Shown: one piece after another, positions 21,289-32,011 of the stretch | Position numbering within the stretch: the first letter of the stretch is position 1 | Layout of the letters: every line of letters begins with the position of its first letter | Source: Leptasterias polaris | Lineage: Eukaryota; Echinodermata; Asteroidea; Forcipulatida; Asteriidae | Reading direction: 5' to 3' | NCBI GenBank assembly: GCA_037783415.1 | Contig: JAZGTN010000150.1 | Span: 3,100,001-3,164,000 of the forward strand | Length of the DNA: 64,000 nucleotides | Notes under the pieces: model-generated | Seen by the model: only the letters and a program-made list of their open reading frames with translations | What the model was told of the DNA's origin: nothing | Database searches by the model: none | Position numbers and translations under genes: made by a program

Positions 21289-23124
21289 TTATTCAGTAAA
21301 CAAAAAGTCGTAAGCAATCAAATGGCTCCTGACAAAAAAGTATACCTTTACATTTTTGTTGCCAGAATAACCCCAAAGCAAGTTTTCCCAACCCCCATGC
21401 AGAATTTAACCTTCCCGTAATGACTTGTGAATGGCAGAAAACTGATCAAACCTTCATATTCATAATAGTTTTCTTGAAAGACTTCACATTGTTTGCTCAG
21501 ATCACGTCCTTCTTCCTGAAACACGAAGATATCTTTCACTAATACGGTATAGCTTTAAATACAGTCACGCCATTTTATGACACTTGTATATTTATTTGGT
21601 TATTTCGCATGAAATATACATGTTTTTATGCAAATATTTCTCTCCAGGGCATATTCGTGCACAAAGTCACGCCGGCAATACACGTGGGGTTAGTAGTCAC
21701 ACGTTTTAAGCTCGTGTAATGTTTGCGCAATACACGCTCCGAATGTGCAAGCCACACATTCGCACGTGTGTCTGCCATCAGTAGCTTTTGGGTTAGGCAA
21801 TGTGTGAATGGGCAAGATACGGAGATAGCCTGTAGCTCGGTTTTTGACTTGTTTTCTATATCCCCCCCCCGACCAAGTTTCTTTTCTTTACTCTTTTCTT
21901 TACTCGATTTAGTTCCTTGACATTCTGAAAGAGCCTTTACCTTTTGTGAACTGTATTTACACTAAATGCATCAATACTTAATTAGGAGTAGAGAGAGAAA
22001 GTTGCAAGGCGTCGAAACAGCAAAAAGTCACCTCAATTCGTTGAACCCTGGTTTGGAAAAAGCTACAAGGCAATCGCAGGTTTGCATGAGGCTACACGTT
22101 GACAGTGCAACGTTGGTGCAAACGTTTCAAGTTAAATATGCACAAACGGAAGAAGCACGTAGGCCTACCGGTACAACAAATCTTGCAAGGCAGTACATTT
22201 TCGAAAACATTAAAACAAAATAATTGTGAGTTGGTTCATGGTACGTACATGCTACAGCCCTCCGCTGGAGCTTAAGATAATCATGGTTTCACTTGTAAGT
22301 GGACTTCATGGTACATAAAACTTCCAGCTTAACTCATAAAATAGTATAGATACCAACCAAATTCCCCTTTAATTTAAAGAAATTTCATCTTCCTGAAGAA
22401 AATGTATAATGTATTTTTTTTCCCACGTGGAGTGTTGCAAAGCGTGGGATGTCTGTCAGTTGTCTCGAAGAAGAAAAAGTGACGTGGGAAGGGTCCTTTG
22501 GGCACGGTGAAAGTGATCAGAGAACCCCAGAAAACAACATTAGGTGTTGGTTTTTAATTAAGAAATGCATATTTGTGTTACGGAAATTTCAGTCAAATAT
22601 ATATGGGTATTACTGTCTGGTATTTTCAACTTGCTTCCGAAATAGAAGACTATAAATCTTTTGGATGATTTTTTTTAGTGAAAGACAATTTGATTGTCAG
22701 ATAAACAGAGTCGGTAAAACACAAAATTACTCACGGATATTGAGCCGGAAAAATCTCAATTTTCAGTGAAATATCACGACTGCCAAGTCATAACAAGATG
22801 CCTGATAGACAAGCGGAAGTGACAAAGAGAGAGAAAGAGAGAGAGAGGGGGGGGGGGAGGCCGTGTCCGATCTGGCAGAACTGGATACCCCAATCTTCTG
22901 CATAAATACGCCTGATCATCAACAACCCTATTCAAGTGTTACTTAAAGAGTCACCAGTAACATGACTAAGCTACCTGATGGGACCTTTCCAGCCTGGGTG
23001 TGCCTAAAGGAAAACGGATACCCCAGCCTTTCCACTCAAACATTCCCCAGGTCTGGAGGCATACACCAGGCAACGTTATTGGCCTGTGTGGGTATACTCA
23101 GAGTTATTAACCATTATAACATGC
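21289..23124. other. No gene seen; GA/G-rich simple repeat
   Basis: No recognised coding sequence. A GAGAGA...GGGGGG tract lies at 22,826-22,860. I looked here for a 3' LTR matching the sequence beyond 29,885 and saw none. Confidence 0.5.
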
Positions 23125-23430
23125 TTATTCCGAGACACATTTTAGTGTAAGACTGCATGACTCGGGCAATCGATATGGATTCCGGTTTAACCCCTTTGTC
23201 GCCCTCTGTGATCTACGTGGAAAAGCATCCTTGGAGCCATTGTCACGCAATGCCTCCCCTACTTTTTCACTGCCTACCCCCCTTGGGTAATTGACTGGAG
23301 GTTGGTCCGGCAAGCCCCAAGTGTCGGACACAACTACATCGCACAATGAATCTTCATCAGATCCTTCACTGTCAGATTCTGGTTCTGCCAGGGGGTCCAA
23401 CAGTAGATACTTTCTATTAACATCGAACAA
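23125..23430 (-). pseudogene. C-terminal tail of Gypsy pol beyond the LINE
   Basis: 101 codons in the acidic-then-basic style of Gypsy pol C termini: acidic PESDSEGSDEDSL, then RRSQRATKGLNRNPYRLPES. It lies on the far side of the plus-strand LINE (about 23,430-24,262) and apparently continues the integrase tail. The stop at 23,125 would be the pol terminator. Identification rests on position and composition more than on motifs. Confidence 0.65.
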
Positions 23431-24090
23431 TGTTATAACACTTTTAAATACTGGCTTAAGTTAACTGGTCAACCCACAGACTCCATTCTTTATAGTGCTT
23501 TTCAAGAGGACATTAGCTTGGGAATTGCGAGGAAACCATCTTTGTTCCTCAAGATCCAGAATACCTTTGGTTTGGTCAAATGGAATGCACCTTTGAGCTT
23601 GTCAGGAATTCGGTGCCAACGTGTACTTTGTGATGCATTTAGAAAAGAATTAAGCAATGTCTTTATTTGTAACTGGTTTGAAAGATTACATGATGACTCC
23701 CGGGGCTCTTCTACCCATAGAAATAAACTTAGGACATATAGGACGTTTAAAAGGAACTTCGAGATAGAGCCATACCTAAAGTATTTGTACAATCCTCAAT
23801 ATCGTCACTATTTAGCAAGGTTTAGATGCTCAGCACATAAACTACAAGTTGAGGTTGGGAGATATACAGGTGTAGAATTTAAGGATCGTATTTGTCTCCA
23901 TTGCTTGAAGGATGTTGAAACGGAAATTCACTTCATTTGTTTTTGCCCATTGTTTACTGTACTCAGAAAGAAATTGTATGATACCATTGCTCAAAGTTAC
24001 ACGGATTTTAGTATCTTATTGGAAAAGGACAAATTTATTTTCCTTATGAGTTCTCACGATAAAACCATTATGAATTGTGTTGCGAAGTAA
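23407..24090 (+). pseudogene. LINE RT protein, C-terminal domain
   Basis: Open from after the TAG at 23,404 to a stop at 24,090. There is no native start; an ATG-like start at 23,518 would be arbitrary. NTFKYWLKLTG and LYSAFQEDI are followed by LRTYRTFK and by a Cys/His block, LARFRCSAHKLQVEVGRYTG then ICLHCLKDVETEIHFICFC. This block is characteristic of the C termini of many invertebrate LINE RT proteins (zinc-knuckle-like, CX2C...HX4-5C). It may bind template RNA. Catalytic RT motifs lie upstream and are missing, so it is not active. Confidence 0.8.
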
Positions 24091-24262
24091 ATATTCTCTG
24101 CTTTTAAGTTAAAGGAAAACCAAGTATAATTTAATATTTGTTCATGCTAACCTCTCCTTCTTTGTTATATTGTAAGTTTAAAATTTTGTTATTGTTGTAA
24201 CCCTTCCCCAGGGTATGGGGTTTGTTCCGTTTTGGGAATAAAATTAATACAATACAATTAAC
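23407..24262 (+). mobile_element. 5'-truncated LINE inserted in Gypsy integrase
   Basis: A LINE 3' end in antisense to the Gypsy element: the last ~228 codons of the RT protein (to 24,090), a short 3' UTR, an AATAAA at 24,237-24,242 and an (AATAC)n-like tail to ~24,262. The 5' end is truncated somewhere between 23,407 and 23,450. Truncation is usual for target-primed reverse transcription. A clear target duplication is not visible. Confidence 0.85.
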
Positions 24263-24717
24263 TGTTTTCTCTTGTCCCCCATTTACTGGTCGGATGCGAC
24301 ATACATCCCCACACTGGTTTACCCACACTACAATGTACAGATCTCGTTCATATTGTTTTGCAACTTATGGCGACCCCCAAATGCGCATCTACGCATCAGT
24401 ACCTGCGAACCTGGCACAAGCAGTTCACGAACCAAATGACCCTTGGAATCATACAGTGCTTTATTACGACTAACTCTCTTAGCTACCCTGTCCTTAACAA
24501 TATCAGCGGCACGATTCAACAGCTGGGATTGTTCTTTTACAAATTCTTGTCCCCAGTCCGAGTCTGTGCGTCCGAGCATTTGATCTAAAGGGATGAGTGG
24601 CTCTCTTCCGAACATGAGAGTATACGGTGCAACGCCAGTCGCAGAGTGCGGTGTGGTGTTATACACAAACACCAAGTGTGAAACTGAGGTCTGGCCACTT
24701 GTATCTATCTCGCTCAT
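24263..24717 (-). pseudogene. Gypsy integrase C-terminal part, cut by a LINE
   Basis: Starts inside the upstream integrase frame after an indel near 24,690. VFVYNTTPHSATGVAPYTLM and FGREPLIPLDQML are the conserved post-core integrase sequences. A further shift near 24,330 is needed to follow the GPY/F-like end (VCRIRPVNGG). The reading is interrupted at about 24,262 by the 3' end of a plus-strand LINE. Confidence 0.82.
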
Positions 24718-25834
24718 CTAGGGATTTAATGAGACCAAAAAGGGTGCGGTTAAAACGTTCCGCTTGCGCGTTCCCCTCTGGATGGTAAGGGGTGGTTCGT
24801 GACTTTTTAATCCCATATAGTGAGCACAATTCCCTGACGACGTCTCCCTCAAAATTTCTCCCTTGATCACTATGAAGCCGGGTTGGAATCCCAAACTTAG
24901 TAAACCACTGGTCCCTCAGAACTTTCGCCACGGTAACTGCAGTTTGGTCTTTGCAAGGTACCGCCTGAGAAAACTTTGTGTACACGTCCGTCATGATAAG
25001 TACATCTTCATATCCCCCTCGACCCCTGTCTACCTTGACAAAATCTATTGCCAGAACCTCTAACGATCGAAAAGCCAAGAGGTGCCTCATGGGCACTCTA
25101 ATTTGTGGCTGTATAGCCTTAGCAATCGTGCATAACTTGCAACGGTGAATATGACGACGTACAGCCGCCGTCATCCGGGGCCAATAAACTCGCCTTCTTA
25201 ACAATGAGCATGTACGAGTTAAACCCTGGTGTCCCCATCCGTCATGACATCCCTCAATTATCTGAGACTGTACATTCTTTGGCAAGAGAACTTGGAATAA
25301 CTCCCCAAACACCGGATCCATCACCCTTCTACATAGGACATTGTCTCGTTCAACAAACCGAGACCATTGTCCAAGCCATAACTTTAACTCGGGTGAATCC
25401 GAGTACTCCTCCGGTGTAGCCTCCCCTGGGGCCCATCTCCTGTCCCAAAGTTCCAAAACTAACCCTAGTACTGGATCTGTCTCCTGAAATGATTTCAGTT
25501 GTTTTGGAGACCATGAAGGGAATACGCCTGGGGGGCCCACTGTGTCAGGAGGTGAATCTCCTTTAGACTGTTCCAAGTTGGTTGCCGTTACGACAGCTCG
25601 GAGTGGAACAGAACATGAATGAACTTTATCCTGCATAGTCACTTCTACTTCCTCCATGCTCTGACTGGGATAGCGACTCAAGGCATCCGCACAACGGTTA
25701 CTTCGACCCGAACGAAATTTCACATCAAAATTGAACGGCGCTAACTGCGCGACCCACCGCATCTCACACGCCCCTAACTTTGCCGTCTTCAAATACGCAA
25801 GTGGATTATTATCCGTGAGGATTGTAAAGGGCAC
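24659..25834 (-). pseudogene. Gypsy pol: RNase H end and integrase
   Basis: 391 codons. TILTDNNPLAYL (4-15) is the RNase H C-terminal motif. Residues 197-235 form the HHCC zinc-binding domain (H197, H202, C232, C235). The integrase core follows with D264, D323 and E359, an exact D,D35E spacing that carries out DNA cutting and strand transfer. The last residues are out of frame, and the rest continues at 24,260-24,717. All catalytic residues survive here although the element is broken around them. Confidence 0.93.
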
Positions 25835-25836
25835 CC

Positions 25837-26544
25837 CTAAAAGATAGTCCCTAAACTAACAACAGCCCACTTCAAGGCGAGCAGTTCCAGCTGAAAAGAG
25901 CTATAATCTGGGTAATTGGCCTCGGCCCCCCTTAAACCGCGGCTCGCGTAAGCAATATGACGTCTTTTCCCCTCTGAATCTTCTTGTGCTAAACATGCTC
26001 CCAGACCCTTTAGTGATGCATCGGTTTCTAAGAAGAATGCGCGAGTGAAATCTGGATACGCAAGGACCGGGGTCTGAGTGAGTTCCCTCTTTAATTCGCC
26101 AAAAGCTTCCTGAGCCTCAGTTCCCCAATCGAACTTTGGAATACCCTTCTTTGGTTTACCCTTGGCCTGAACCGGAGGAACCAGCGCATGCAATGGAGCT
26201 GCCAATCTTGAGAAATTTCTAACAAATCTTCTATAGTACCCCGCTAGTCCCAAAAAAGATCTCAACTGTTCAGCGTTCTGGGGGACGGGCCAGTTTTGTA
26301 TTTTCTCAATTTTGTCATTGTCCACTGAGATGCCTTGGCAGTTTACCACATGGCCTAGATAATTAACTTGGCTCTGGAGGAGCTTACACTTCTTTCCCTT
26401 TAGCTTCAACCCAAAATCTCCCACTCTGGTAAACACTGTGTCCAACCTTTTAAGATGTTCTTCAAAAGTCGAAGAAAACACCAATATGTCGTCTAGGTAA
26501 ATCAACAGCTCGGACAGATTTAAGTCCCCCAGACACATTTCCAT
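25837..26544 (-). pseudogene. Gypsy pol: RT catalytic core and RNase H start
   Basis: 235 codons. LLIYLDDILVFS (YLDD at residues 16-19) holds the polymerase metal-binding aspartates. It is followed by the thumb (LKLKGKKCKLLQ, YLGHVV, FLGLAGYYRRFV) and by the RNase H entry FFLETDASLKGLG with its first acidic residue. The frame ends at about 25,837 in a shifted tail, and RNase H continues in a different phase at 25,834. Confidence 0.9.
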
Positions 26545-26560
26545 GTACCAGGCGCGTTAA

Positions 26561-27838
26561 TTAACCCAAATGGCATACGGGTAAAGTCAAACAGCCCGAA
26601 CGGAACCCTAAAGGCCGTCTTATCAATAGAGTCCTGGTCCATGATAACCTGGTGGTAGCCATGCGCAAGATCCAGGGATGAGAAATATTTGGCGCCACTA
26701 AAAGCGTTTCCAGGGATTCTTCTATGCGGGGAAGTGGGAACGAGTCGCGCACTGTCTTTGCGTTTAAGCGCCTATAATCTACGCACAGCCTTAAGGTCCC
26801 ATCTTTTTTCCTCACGAGCACTACAGGGCTCGCATAAGGGCTAGCACTGCGCCTTATAATACCCTGATCTAAGAGACGCTGTAAGAGTTCTCGCACCTCC
26901 TGTAAATCTTTTTGCGGAATTCTACGATAAGGTTGGCTCACCGGGAGGGCGTCTACAGTATTGATCTTGTGTGGAACTTTACTACAACAACCTACGTCAT
27001 ACTCATCCCTCGAGAATACTTTGTCATGCTTCTGAAAAAGGCGAACCACTTGGTCCCTCTGACTCTTATCGAAGGTACAGTTAACAAAACTCAGGCCTTG
27101 TGGCAAATGGTAATTGGTCCCATCCCCAAAGATATAATGTTCCTGCAATGGGTATTTGCCTGACTCGGTACTCATATGCTGTTCCGTCCCTACTTGGGAT
27201 GAGTTACTACTACTTTTGAACCCAGTCTCACTATCAACATCTTCAAACAACATGTCATTCACTGACACCTGGAGAGCACTAATCCCTTCCTCTAAGCCTA
27301 TCTGTTCAGAGGAAACCTCACTTGCATGAGCAAGCTTTGTGTGCGCCGGTATTACCAAGGCCTGACTGCCAAGATTAGCCACAAGGACATCAACAACGCG
27401 ACCATCTGTTATTCCACAAGTAGAATCATACACTCTACAAGTTGAGGAAAAATTAAGTGTACCCTCTTTACTCTCTATATTTTTAGTACAGTTTCCAACC
27501 ATTACACTGTCCACAAGGACAAGTTTGTCTTTGAAAGCCTCAACTGGAGCCCTAATTTGGCACTTGACGGTACGCACTTGTCGGGGCAGAATTGTCGTTG
27601 GCAGCCTGCCTGTGCGTACAGCAACATGCCTCGACGACGCTTCTGTGGGCCCTATTTTGTCTCTGCAGATAGGCTCTTTTGTATAGTGATACCACTGTAT
27701 TGTAATACTCCACGCCTCAGCATCTTGCATTTTTGGATCAACCACTAAACCTTTTAGCAATTCTAAGATATTACACCCAATCAATACTGGATTTTTTCGG
27801 CCACCTATTCCACACTTTGCAGAGTCATTAACTACCAA
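26561..27838 (-). pseudogene. Gypsy pol: linker and N-terminal reverse transcriptase
   Basis: 425 codons. Residues 1-250 form the protease C-terminal/linker region. Residues 270-380 are the RT fingers and first palm segment (YRRIPQKDLQEVRELLQ, GIIRRSASPYASPVVLVRKKD, LRLCVDYRRLN, DSFPLPRIEESLE). From residue ~380 (about position 26,700) the listed translation is out of frame. Palm sequence with the first catalytic aspartate continues in another phase to about 26,550, where a small deletion seems to remove a few codons before the next open segment. Confidence 0.85.
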
Positions 27839-28179
27839 AAATGGGCCATGATCGTGTGGTCATGTACTTTTAAGGGAGCCTGAACATACCCCTCTACTGG
27901 TAATTCTAAATGTCCCACCCCATACACCCGAATGTATGTGCCAACAGGCTTGGGTCCTTCCATTCCTTGGGATAAATATTCACTAAAGAATGAAGAGCTC
28001 ATAAGTGAGGTTTCTGCACCAGTATCTAAAATGCATGTAACAGGAACCCCTGCTAGGGTCACACGAGCTTCAGGACTTTTCTGTACTAATCGAGCAAGGA
28101 GCTCATTGACTGGATGTTCATTGAGCACCCCACAATGTGCACCGTCAACAGTCGAGGCCTTCTCAGTTACTTCCTCCAT
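27832..28179 (-). pseudogene. Gypsy protease (retropepsin) segment
   Basis: 115 codons with ILDTGAETSLMSS at residues 50-62: the aspartic protease catalytic motif (D52-T-G-A) that cleaves the polyprotein. The frame is open upstream of the ATG at 28,179 and overlaps the end of gag in the -1 phase, so the ATG may not be a start. It ends at 27,832, where the next domain continues in another frame. Confidence 0.85.
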
Positions 28180-28187
28180 GACTCGGC

Positions 28188-29018
28188 CTACAGCGATGGA
28201 GGATTCACATTTAACGCTTGGCTAATGGTGCTTGTATCATTGGGTACAGCGACACCACTGCGCAGTCCCTGTCCCTCTGTGGAGCTACTACTAGTAGTAA
28301 CACCCTGACTACCACTCCTAAATCTACAATTTGCCCTTATGTGCCCTGGGCGCTTGCACTCAAAACATATTAGGCCTACACGCGGGCCCCCCTGACCAGC
28401 GTCTCGTTGCCTTGCACCAGAGCCCTTTAATACATGGTCCATTAAGGTTGTGAGCTGCTGTTGTTGTTTTGCCATTTGTTCATGTTGGTCCCTAAGACAC
28501 TTTAGCATTTCGCTTTGTTGCTGCAATAGCTGCTGAAATTGGCCCCCATTGTGTACGCGTGCAGTCACACCATCAACCACCACATTATTTTGCTCATCAT
28601 TCTCGCAGTATGAAGCCCCGCGCCCACAATTCTCTGCATCTTCAACTGGTACTACACCCACTGAGCGCACTTGACTGCGCTTAACCTTTTGCTTGTCAAT
28701 ATCTCTTAACAGGTCTAACGCCGCATCGCGCATCTCACTGAAGCTTTGACCCGGCTTGACAAGCTCTAGGCGCCTTAGTTCTAATCGCATGCTTTGGTTC
28801 TTGGCCCCTGCAACAAATTGGTTTATTAGGACTTTGTCTTTGAGGCCCTTCAAGCCCTCCTTCTCCCCATCACTGCCAGCCTCGATTATTCGGTCATAGA
28901 GTCTCATGAGGGACCTAGAGAAGTCCATCAGAGACTCATCTTCGAGTTGGTGTCGCTCGTAAAGTGACTTTTGTAAAGACTGGACAGTCTCATCGGCACC
29001 AAACTGGCGATTTAGCAA
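28188..29018 (-). pseudogene. Gypsy gag, capsid and nucleocapsid part
   Basis: 276 codons. The first ~110 residues (LLNRQFG ... LRDIDKQ) are helical capsid-type sequence. Residues 160-200 are Gln-rich and probably coiled. Residues 218-231 form a CCHC zinc knuckle (C218, C221, H226, C231: CX2CX4HX4C), the nucleic-acid binding motif of gag. The listed start is not real: this is the continuation of the upstream gag frame after an indel. It ends with a stop at about 28,188, and the protease frame overlaps it. Confidence 0.88.
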
Positions 29019-29323
29019 TTTAATAAGAGCTTAATATAGTCCCCCTTTACTGCTGGGTTACACTTTACTTCATCACGAGCCAACCCCCCTAGGTGATTAT
29101 AAACAACTTGGGCTTTTTCAGTCTGCGGAATGCGACATTGCTGGCAATAAATATCGACCTCATCAATCCACTCAAGGATAGTAGGATCTCCTGCCCGAGT
29201 TGGTCTACCATAAAACTTTGGCAATTTAATTGCCCGTTGTGTAGTTGGTTTATTATTTGATTTGATAGCTTCAGTCAAGCCCGACACTAGGCGCTCAACC
29301 AGGCTAGCCTCAGCCTCGGCCAT
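29012..29323 (-). pseudogene. Gypsy gag, N-terminal part
   Basis: 103 codons starting MAEAEASLVERLV, followed by the capsid-like segment KLPKFYGRPT ... WIDEVDIYCQQ ... VVYNHLGGLARDEV, typical of Gypsy gag N termini (particle structural protein). The start is the first ATG after the leader that follows the LTR. The frame stops near 29,012, while the homologous reading continues in another frame from about 29,018. One base has been gained or lost around 29,015-29,035. Confidence 0.8.
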
Positions 29324-29885
29324 TATGAGTATAATCTACAACACAAACCTAAGTATCAAAATAGTACAACCAAGCGACTGAGTCAGCCCTTTCCCCTACA
29401 CAATCTGAACAATAATTATCAATATCAATTTAAGTGATTACAAAAGTTACAAGAAGGATGCACTCGCTGGTTTTCTTCTAAAGTTTCCTAATACTAATAT
29501 AATCTGTTCTAGGTATATACTGGTTCCACAAGCTGACCAAATGAAAACACTGCCTAAAATAAGTAAAAACTGTATTTACTATCAGATCACTCAGAAAATT
29601 ATCAGATAGGCTGATCTAGCTTGCGGTCAATACAACTACTTTGTTCCTACCACACTGGTATAGTAGTTCCCATCCAGTCGATCACCGCACTAATGAACGT
29701 CTCTCAGTCTCAGTCTCAGTGTTTCGGATTTCCAGTCAGTGTTGAACGATCCAGCACGTCCAGTTCAAGTCAGCCTACGGTCCCAAGCGTGCACATCACG
29801 GCCCGGTCGGCGACACCTCACGCCAGGAGAATCCGTACCACAGGTCGATCAACAAGGAAGCAACACCCCATCCGTGTTACCAATT

Positions 29886-30110
29886 TGTAGTGAAACTCGG
29901 TGTGGAGTCGTTGTTCGGGGTATTGCAATATGTGGTTTTATTAATCCCTCAAAGAAAACCTGTAAATACAGCCAACCAAACTTTGTTCAAACAAGGTACA
30001 AGGTGCCATTACGTTATACATTTGAAAGGTAATTTTACACGTTCACAATTCGTGTCACTTTTCAAGTAATTCTATAACAACAGCTATTTTATAAAATAAT
30101 ATGTATCACT
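29886..30110 (-). repeat. Probable Gypsy 5' LTR (3' part seen)
   Basis: On the minus strand the sequence has AATAAA (plus 29,937-29,942) followed by a ~50-bp U5-like stretch ending in CACTACA. Next comes TTGGTAACACGG, a plausible TGG-type primer-binding site, directly upstream of the gag leader. The outer (U3) boundary cannot be placed: no second LTR copy is seen to align with it, so the right limit given is arbitrary. Confidence 0.45.
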
Positions 30111-31580
30111 TACCAGCCAGTGCTGGGGTAAACCAGGAAGAACTACCTCTTGTAGAACATACTCTTAAGGCATGATTTGGCCCTCCAAAGAGTAATTTAT
30201 GGCTCAAATAAGTCAAAGCAGGTAGCTGCCTGAAAGGCCCGTAGCAGAAAGAGGCCGTCTTCCCCAAGCGGGAAACCACCCCACCTGCAGCTTGACCCAC
30301 GATTACTGCGCGGTCACCAAAAAAGAGTGGCTCACACAGAAGACTGGAAGACTGGTGAATTCTTCCTGATCGATCCCTAAATACTCATAGTATTAATAAT
30401 TAATTAATTACACCCCGTATACTTTAATACAACCGCCACATAAGAAAGTTATAATTAAGTTTGACCCCAATTACTTATTCACGACCTATTTGAAGCCCGT
30501 AGTGTACCCTTGACAACCACGTGTTAATCCGCATCTTGACCTCTGACACGTCAACAATACACAGCGCCCTCGATCTATTGTAACTACTGATTGGAGCATA
30601 GGAGATTCTTGAAATCACCACATAATTATTACTTGAAGACTATACGATTTACAAACTAATTATGCTGAAAGTATTTCATTCAGTTTTGTGGGTTAAGCAC
30701 GTACTACACAAAATTATTTCTTTCGCCATGTTTAAAGTCCTAGACCTCACTTATTCTCGTACCGTTCGTATACTTAATTTTGCTTATTAGTGACCGTGTT
30801 TTCCTAGGTATTTTATTGTTGGCAATGAACCTGCTCACTAATAGTACGTTTTTATTCCTTAAAGGCAAAGTAAACCTTGTTTTTTGGAAACTTCCGATCG
30901 TTTCAATCTTATATAAATGAAGGTAATATACAATAAAAGTTCTTTTCAAAAGGTGTTCGCGTTTTCGAGATATCGCCGAAAATCCGGAGCGAATATGTCC
31001 ACCCAGGAAGAATAATGCCTATTCGGAATACCCAACTGAGAAACGTTTTTGAAAGTAACATTTCTCGGATTCAAATTTTGGGGCATAACAACTGATATCT
31101 TTTTCCATAACCACATTACTTCGGGTGAAATGTCTCTCAATGCTCTATACTATCGCAACCTGCTGTACTTCTAACCAGGTTTTTATTGCCATTAATTTTT
31201 AAGAGTGATACTTTCCTTTTAAGTGGACGACTAATTCGGTGTTTACCATGCTTATCCCAAAAACTGATTGAAATGTCAACCTCACTCAACCATAAAGGAA
31301 AATACTTTAAGCCTAATTAGTACGCAAATCGTAGTCACCAAGTAATAATTATACAGATTACCATAATTTTAAAGATGAATAACGCAGGTTGGTAGCGAGC
31401 ACACTGCCTATGTGATCCTCACGTTTGAGACTAAAGAACATCTAAGTAAAGAATGTTAGCTTTTCAGATTATTTTCCCCGAAGTAAATTCCATTCTACCT
31501 TCAGTGCAATTAAGAGGTGATCAGGGTCGGAATTTCAAAAGATTTTCAATTGCCATACTTTTATGTGCAAGTCATGGGGC
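30111..31580. other. No gene seen; possible remainder of LTR
   Basis: May hold the rest of the LTR at its left side. No coding region or repeat with a second copy in the window is recognised. Confidence 0.4.
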
Positions 31581-31582
31581 TA

Positions 31583-31790
31583 CATTTTCGTCTGGGCTAC
31601 ATACGTACAGGTTTGGGCTACACTTAGGTCGGAACTACCTTTAAGTTTAGGGCTACATTTAGGTCGGAACTACACCTTTAGGTACACGTCTGGAACTACA
31701 ATTAGGTCGGGGCTACATTTCAGGTACAAGTTTGGGGCTACACTTGGGTCGGGCTACATTAAGGGATCGGGCTACATTAAGGGGGCCACA
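31583..31790 (-). repeat. GGGCTAC / GGTCGG minisatellite
   Basis: About nine loose copies of GGGCTACATTTAGGTCGG, some with AGGTACAAGTTTGGGGCTAC. The reverse complement (CCTAAATGTAGCCCAAACTT) is the unit of the cluster at 36,955-37,430, so the two clusters are one family in opposite orientation. Confidence 0.8.
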
Positions 31791-31872
31791 CAGACGTCAT
31801 CTGTGGGATGGGGGTGTTGCTTTGTTATTACAACAAAGTGACTATAAAGCGAAGCTCCCACAAATGACGTAA
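31791..31872. repeat. Small inverted repeat (~80 bp)
   Basis: GACGTCATCTGTGGGA (31,793-31,808) faces TCCCACAAATGACGT near 31,856-31,870. Between them an inner hairpin, CTTTGTT ... AACAAAG, folds. It looks like a tiny MITE or a hairpin end of a larger element. Confidence 0.7.
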
Positions 31873-31875
31873 CAT

Positions 31876-32011
31876 GAGCGATGACGTAACGGGGCCCTTC
31901 GAGAATCTCTCATAAAAAGCACCGGAGAAGGGTATTCAAAAATGAGTGATGAAGTATCGGGGCTCTTCGAGAATTTCTATGAAAAGCACTGGAGAAGGGT
32001 ATTCAAAAAGA
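31876..32011. repeat. ~67-bp direct duplication
   Basis: GAGCGATGACGTAACGGGGC ... GAAGGGTATTCAAAAA occurs twice in tandem (from about 31,876 and 31,943) with roughly ten differences, suggesting a moderately old duplication. Confidence 0.85.

Larger units (their letters stand above)
23125..29890 (-). mobile_element. Decayed Ty3/Gypsy LTR retrotransposon
   Basis: Reading leftward on the minus strand the order is gag, protease, reverse transcriptase, RNase H, integrase: the Ty3/Gypsy order, with a CCHC gag knuckle, a D,D35E integrase and a YLDD polymerase motif. The frame is broken near 29,020, 27,835, 26,700, 26,550, 25,836 and 24,690, and a LINE is inserted between about 23,430 and 24,262. 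An LTR-like region with AATAAA and a possible primer-binding site lies at the right (5') end. No matching 3' LTR is visible on the left, so the element may be 3'-truncated. It is inactive. Confidence 0.9.

Noticed and set aside
24222..28308. Plus-strand open frames of 60-97 codons across the Gypsy region
   Set aside because: Antisense shadows of gag-pol on the minus strand.
30740..31140. Minus-strand frames of 64-69 codons right of the Gypsy element
   Set aside because: Not similar to gag, env or any domain I recognise; probably chance frames in AT-rich DNA.
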